Origin: JBOHWJ01 sp050736615
GTDB taxonomy: Bacteria > Desulfobacterota > Binatia > Binatales > Binataceae
Reading direction: 5' to 3'
DNA length: 8,532 nucleotides
Assembly (NCBI GenBank): GCA_050736615.1
Contig: JBOHWL010000025.1
Span: 1 to 8,532, forward strand
The notes below the pieces were generated by a model. That model did not search any database. It saw only the letters and a list, made by a program, of their open reading frames with translations, and was not told where the DNA came from. Shown here piece by piece: positions 6,756 through 8,532 of this stretch (its first letter is position 1; each line of letters starts with the position of its first letter). Made by a program: the position numbers and the translations under genes.

Positions 6756-7259
6756 ATGAGCAACCGCCAATCCCGCCGATTCATGCGCCTGATGCTCGCG
6801 TGCGCGCTGGTGGCACTTCTATTCGCATCGGACGGCTCGGCTGCGGCGAAACCGGCGGCCGCCGGACCGCCCGCGGTCGCGATCGTCACGCCCCAGGGCC
6901 GTCAGCTAGCCGTGGTCAACGTGGAATTGGCGCAGACCGACGGCCAGCGTGCATTTGGCCTGATGTATCGACCGCATCTGCCCGAAGATGCCGGCATGCT
7001 GTTCATCTTCCAAAAAGCGCAACATCTTACCTTCTGGATGAAGCACACCGAAATTCCGCTCGACATGATTTTCGCCGACGCCTCGGGCACAATCGTCGGG
7101 ATTGTCGCCAATGCCAAGCCCTATTCGCTGCGCCCGCTGAGCGTCATCGGCGAAGCGCAATATGTGCTTGAAGTCAACGGCGGCTTTGCCCGCCGTCACG
7201 ACCTTGCCAATGGCGATCGGTTGCACTTTATCGGCTTTACGCCGAAGCCAAAAAATTGA
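6756..7259 (+). CDS. Exported DUF192 domain protein
   Basis: This 167-residue protein has an N-terminal signal peptide or anchor: RRFMRLM, then a hydrophobic core at about 12-24, then an Ala-rich SAAAK cleavage region near 28-32. A single complete DUF192 domain follows (about 41-160). Family landmarks: VELAQTDGQRAFGLMYR at 56-72, AGMLFIF at 79-85, FWMKHTEIPLDMIFADASG at 93-111, ANAKPYS at 118-124, YVLEVNGG at 136-143 and the GDRLHF end. DUF192 is a small mostly-beta domain of unknown biochemical role, usually exported, found across bacteria and archaea. ATG at 6756-6758 is preceded only by a weak GGGCGG; ATG at 6783 would shorten the n-region but has no ribosome site. The gene stands alone, converging on the small membrane-protein gene. 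Function cannot be inferred. Confidence 0.9.
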   Translation: MSNRQSRRFMRLMLACALVALLFASDGSAAAKPAAAGPPAVAIVTPQGRQLAVVNVELAQTDGQRAFGLMYRPHLPEDAGMLFIFQKAQHLTFWMKHTEIPLDMIFADASGTIVGIVANAKPYSLRPLSVIGEAQYVLEVNGGFARRHDLANGDRLHFIGFTPKPKN

Positions 7260-7302
7260 GCCAGGCTGACCAGACTGCCGCGGCTCCGCGCAAGGTTTAT
7301 CC

Positions 7303-7313
7303 TGTCATTCGAG
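7303..7313 (+). repeat. Partial direct copy of the palindrome arm
   Basis: TGTCATTCGAG here repeats the start of the palindrome's left arm (TGTCATTCCGAG at 7346-7357) with one base deleted. It lies 43 bases upstream in the same orientation. It may be a remnant of a second repeat unit, or chance. Confidence 0.35.
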
Positions 7314-7345
7314 TGTCGTTAGAGAACCTCTGCACAAGCCTCGTT

Positions 7346-7396
7346 TGTCATTCCGAGACCAGCTTCGCCTTCGGCTGCGCTGGTCTCGGAATGGCA
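7346..7396. repeat. Long intergenic inverted repeat (REP-like palindrome or bidirectional hairpin)
   Basis: The left arm 7346-7363 pairs with the right arm 7379-7396 over 18 positions: 17 Watson-Crick pairs and one G-T. The arms carry TGTCATTCCGAGACCAGC and its complement. The 15-base loop (7364-7378) contains GCC-TTC-GGC, which can form a small inner stem. The element sits between two convergent genes. No T-tract follows on either strand, so a classic rho-independent terminator is unlikely. The near-perfect symmetry and an extra arm copy nearby fit a REP- or MITE-like palindromic repeat. It could still act as a bidirectional transcript end or mRNA stabiliser. Confidence 0.7.
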
Positions 7397-7415
7397 GATA
7401 TAAATTGCGCATACG

Positions 7416-7817
7416 CTAACCTGCGCCACGCAGCTCGCGCCGCCGCGCCGCGTCCGGCCCGGCGCCGGTTTTGTCCGCCAGGTGCCAATAAAAGGTGCCG
7501 GCCACGCCGAGCGCGTAGAGCACCGTAAAAAATATCGCGGGCACCCAGAATTGCGTCAGCACCGCGCTATGCGCGGGCACGTTGGCCGCCAGGAATCGGT
7601 ACCAGATAAGCTTTTCAATGATGAAGTAGACCAACGCGACTATCGCGCACAGCCGGCTCTTGCGGTAGATGCCGTAGCCGAGTGCGAGCAGGATGACGGC
7701 TTCGATCAGGGCCAGTGGGCTTTCACCCAAGCGCACGATATAGATCGTGACCAGCGCGCTGATCAACGCCGCGATCCATCCGCAGGCGACCAGCCATTGT
7801 GCCGTAGTTCGATTCAT
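7416..7817 (-). CDS. Small four-helix integral membrane protein of unknown function
   Basis: I do not recognise the family. From ATG at 7815-7817 the product has 133 residues with four hydrophobic segments: about 8-29 (LVACGWIAALISALVTIYIV), 34-51 (PLALIEAVILLALGYGIY), 55-73 (RLCAIVALVYFIIEKLIWY) and 90-110 (FWVPAIFFTVLYALGVAGTFYW). The tail is hydrophilic and basic (DAARRRELRG). The YGIYRKSRLCAIVALVYFIIEK stretch at 48-69 has the look of small polytopic proteins often annotated only as hypothetical. A good Shine-Dalgarno sequence (AAAGGA at 7829-7824, six bases from the ATG) decides this start. The longer in-frame start at 7919 would add 34 hydrophilic residues without a comparable site and reach almost to the divergent gene. 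It is divergent from the acyl-CoA carboxylase gene and convergent with the DUF192 gene. Confidence 0.75.
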   Translation of the reverse strand: MNRTTAQWLVACGWIAALISALVTIYIVRLGESPLALIEAVILLALGYGIYRKSRLCAIVALVYFIIEKLIWYRFLAANVPAHSAVLTQFWVPAIFFTVLYALGVAGTFYWHLADKTGAGPDAARRRELRGAG

Positions 7818-7848
7818 CGCGATTCCTTTGAAAAACCTGCTGGCGCGC

Positions 7849-7864
7849 ACCGGGAAGTCCCGGT
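7849..7864 (-). other. Hairpin in the leader of the small membrane-protein gene
   Basis: ACCGGG (7849-7854) pairs perfectly with CCCGGT (7859-7864) around a 4-base loop AAGT, about 31 bases before the start codon at 7817. On minus, a run of five Ts (in GGTTTTTC) follows about a dozen bases later, too far for a standard terminator. It may be a leader structure or operator; evidence is structural only. Confidence 0.25.
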
Positions 7865-7884
7865 CTTCAGGCGCGAGCACGCGA

Positions 7885-7914
7885 TTGCTATGTTTTACGA
7901 TCGCGTCGTATCCT
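7885..7914 (+). promoter_or_regulatory. Candidate sigma-70-type promoter of the acyl-CoA carboxylase gene
   Basis: TTGCTA (7885-7890) and TATCCT (7909-7914) are 18 bases apart, each matching four of six consensus bases. The start would fall near 7921, leaving a short leader with GGGA (7927-7930) seven bases before the ATG as ribosome site. Confidence 0.3.
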
Positions 7915-7937
7915 GACATGATACACGGGATTAAGTG

Positions 7938-8532
7938 ATGGGTCTTAAAGAGAATATCCAGCGAGTCCAGGAGTTAACGCGCCAGGCCGAGCTGGCCGGC
8001 GGCGCCGAGCGTCTGCGCCGCCAGCGTGAAGCGGGGCGGATGACCGCGCGCGAAAGAGTCGACTCTTTGCTCGACCGCGGCTCTTTTGTCGAGCTCGACA
8101 AGTTCAAGATGCATCGTTGCGGCGATTTCGACATGGCCGAACGGCGCATTCCCGGCGACGGCGTGGTGACCGGTTACGGCGCCATCGACGGCCGCCAGGT
8201 CTGCGTTTTTTCCCAGGATTTCACTGTCTTCGGCGGTAGTTTGTCGGGCGCATTCGCGGAAAAAGTTTGCAAGGTGATGGATTTGGCGGCGAAGGTCGGA
8301 TGTCCGGTGATCGGGCTCAACGATTCCGGCGGCGCGCGGATTCAGGAGGGAGTGGTTTCGCTCGCGGGCTATGCCGACATCTTTTTGCGCAACGTGCTGG
8401 TTTCGGGCGTGGTGCCGCAAATCTCGGCGATTATGGGGCCATGCGCCGGCGGCGCGGTCTATTCGCCCGCGATGACCGACTTTATCGTGATGGTGCGCGA
8501 TACTTCCTACATGTTCATCACCGGCCCGGACG
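7938..8532 (+). CDS. Acyl-CoA carboxylase, carboxyltransferase (beta) subunit, N-terminal part
   Basis: The gene runs off the right edge; 198 residues are visible of a family usually a little over 500. The subunit transfers carboxyl from carboxybiotin to an acyl-CoA (propionyl-, acetyl- or methylcrotonyl-CoA), working with a biotin-carrying alpha subunit. Motifs seen: RLRRQREAGRMTARERVDSL at 26-45, IPGDGVVTGYG at 71-81, SQDFTVFGGSL at 92-102, GLNDSGGARIQEGV at 126-139, the oxyanion-type GPCAGGAVYSPAMTDF at 167-182 and MFITGPD at 192-198. The wording is closest to the propionyl/methylmalonyl-CoA carboxylase (PccB-like) branch rather than AccD. The residues that set substrate choice lie in the missing C-terminal half, so the substrate stays open. 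ATG at 7938-7940 follows GGGA at 7927-7930. It is divergent from the small membrane-protein gene; an alpha subunit may follow beyond the window. Confidence 0.93.
   Translation, partial: MGLKENIQRVQELTRQAELAGGAERLRRQREAGRMTARERVDSLLDRGSFVELDKFKMHRCGDFDMAERRIPGDGVVTGYGAIDGRQVCVFSQDFTVFGGSLSGAFAEKVCKVMDLAAKVGCPVIGLNDSGGARIQEGVVSLAGYADIFLRNVLVSGVVPQISAIMGPCAGGAVYSPAMTDFIVMVRDTSYMFITGPD

Noticed and set aside
6792..6803. Lipoprotein signal (lipobox) at Cys16 of the DUF192 protein
   Set aside because: Residues before the Cys (Met-Leu-Ala) fit the lipobox poorly and the Cys is near the start of the hydrophobic core rather than after it; a normal signal peptide or anchor is more likely.
7256..7528. 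Plus-strand open frame of 90 codons after the DUF192 gene
   Set aside because: It starts at TTG inside the DUF192 end, runs through the palindrome into the opposite gene, and its end is Arg/Ala/Pro low-complexity.
7818..7919. 34-residue N-terminal extension of the small membrane protein
   Set aside because: The ATG at 7817 has a well-placed AAAGGA; the extension is hydrophilic, covers a hairpin and the likely divergent promoter, and has no good ribosome site.

Overview
This is a high-GC, gene-dense stretch of chromosome carrying housekeeping and metabolic genes. It contains no rRNA, tRNA, CRISPR array, transposase or phage gene that I can see. The exported DUF1329 protein with a classic signal peptide suggests a Gram-negative proteobacterium-like organism. 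DUF1329 with an acyl-CoA carboxylase beta subunit, LarB, ABC1 kinase and tandem CNNM/CorC proteins would fit a soil or environmental lineage of the former Deltaproteobacteria (Desulfobacterota or Binatota type). That placement is only an impression from gene content.

Region 1 (1-4721, minus strand) is one compact operon, read from right to left: thiL (thiamine-monophosphate kinase), two CNNM/CorC-HlyC family membrane proteins in tandem, larB (nickel-pincer cofactor biosynthesis), and an ABC1/AarF/UbiB atypical kinase that runs off the left edge. Three of the four junctions overlap by 1-4 bases (ATGA, ATGA, TGATG) and the fourth has a 7-base gap, so translation is probably coupled throughout. 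The mix joins thiamine diphosphate synthesis, divalent-metal transport or sensing, a carboxylase step for a nickel cofactor, and a quinone- or lipid-linked kinase. I see no other lar gene here.

Region 2 (4722-4942) holds the leader of the thiL operon and, within the same stretch, a probable rho-independent terminator for the next minus-strand gene.

Region 3 (4943-6325, minus) is a single exported DUF1329 protein with a very strong Shine-Dalgarno sequence. It is followed by a non-coding gap of about 430 bases (6326-6755) of lower GC that must contain divergent promoters.

Region 4 (6756-7817) is a convergent pair: an exported DUF192 protein on plus and a small four-helix membrane protein on minus. 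Between them lies a striking 51-base palindrome, plus a shorter partial copy of its left arm. This looks like an intergenic palindromic repeat.

Region 5 (7938-8532, plus) is the first 198 codons of a biotin-dependent acyl-CoA carboxylase carboxyltransferase (beta) subunit, cut by the right edge. No defence, toxin or obviously novel multi-gene system is visible. The most unusual points are the palindromic repeat, the KLIQ variant in the ABC1 kinase, the divergent transmembrane motifs of the two CNNM paralogues, and the orphan placement of larB.
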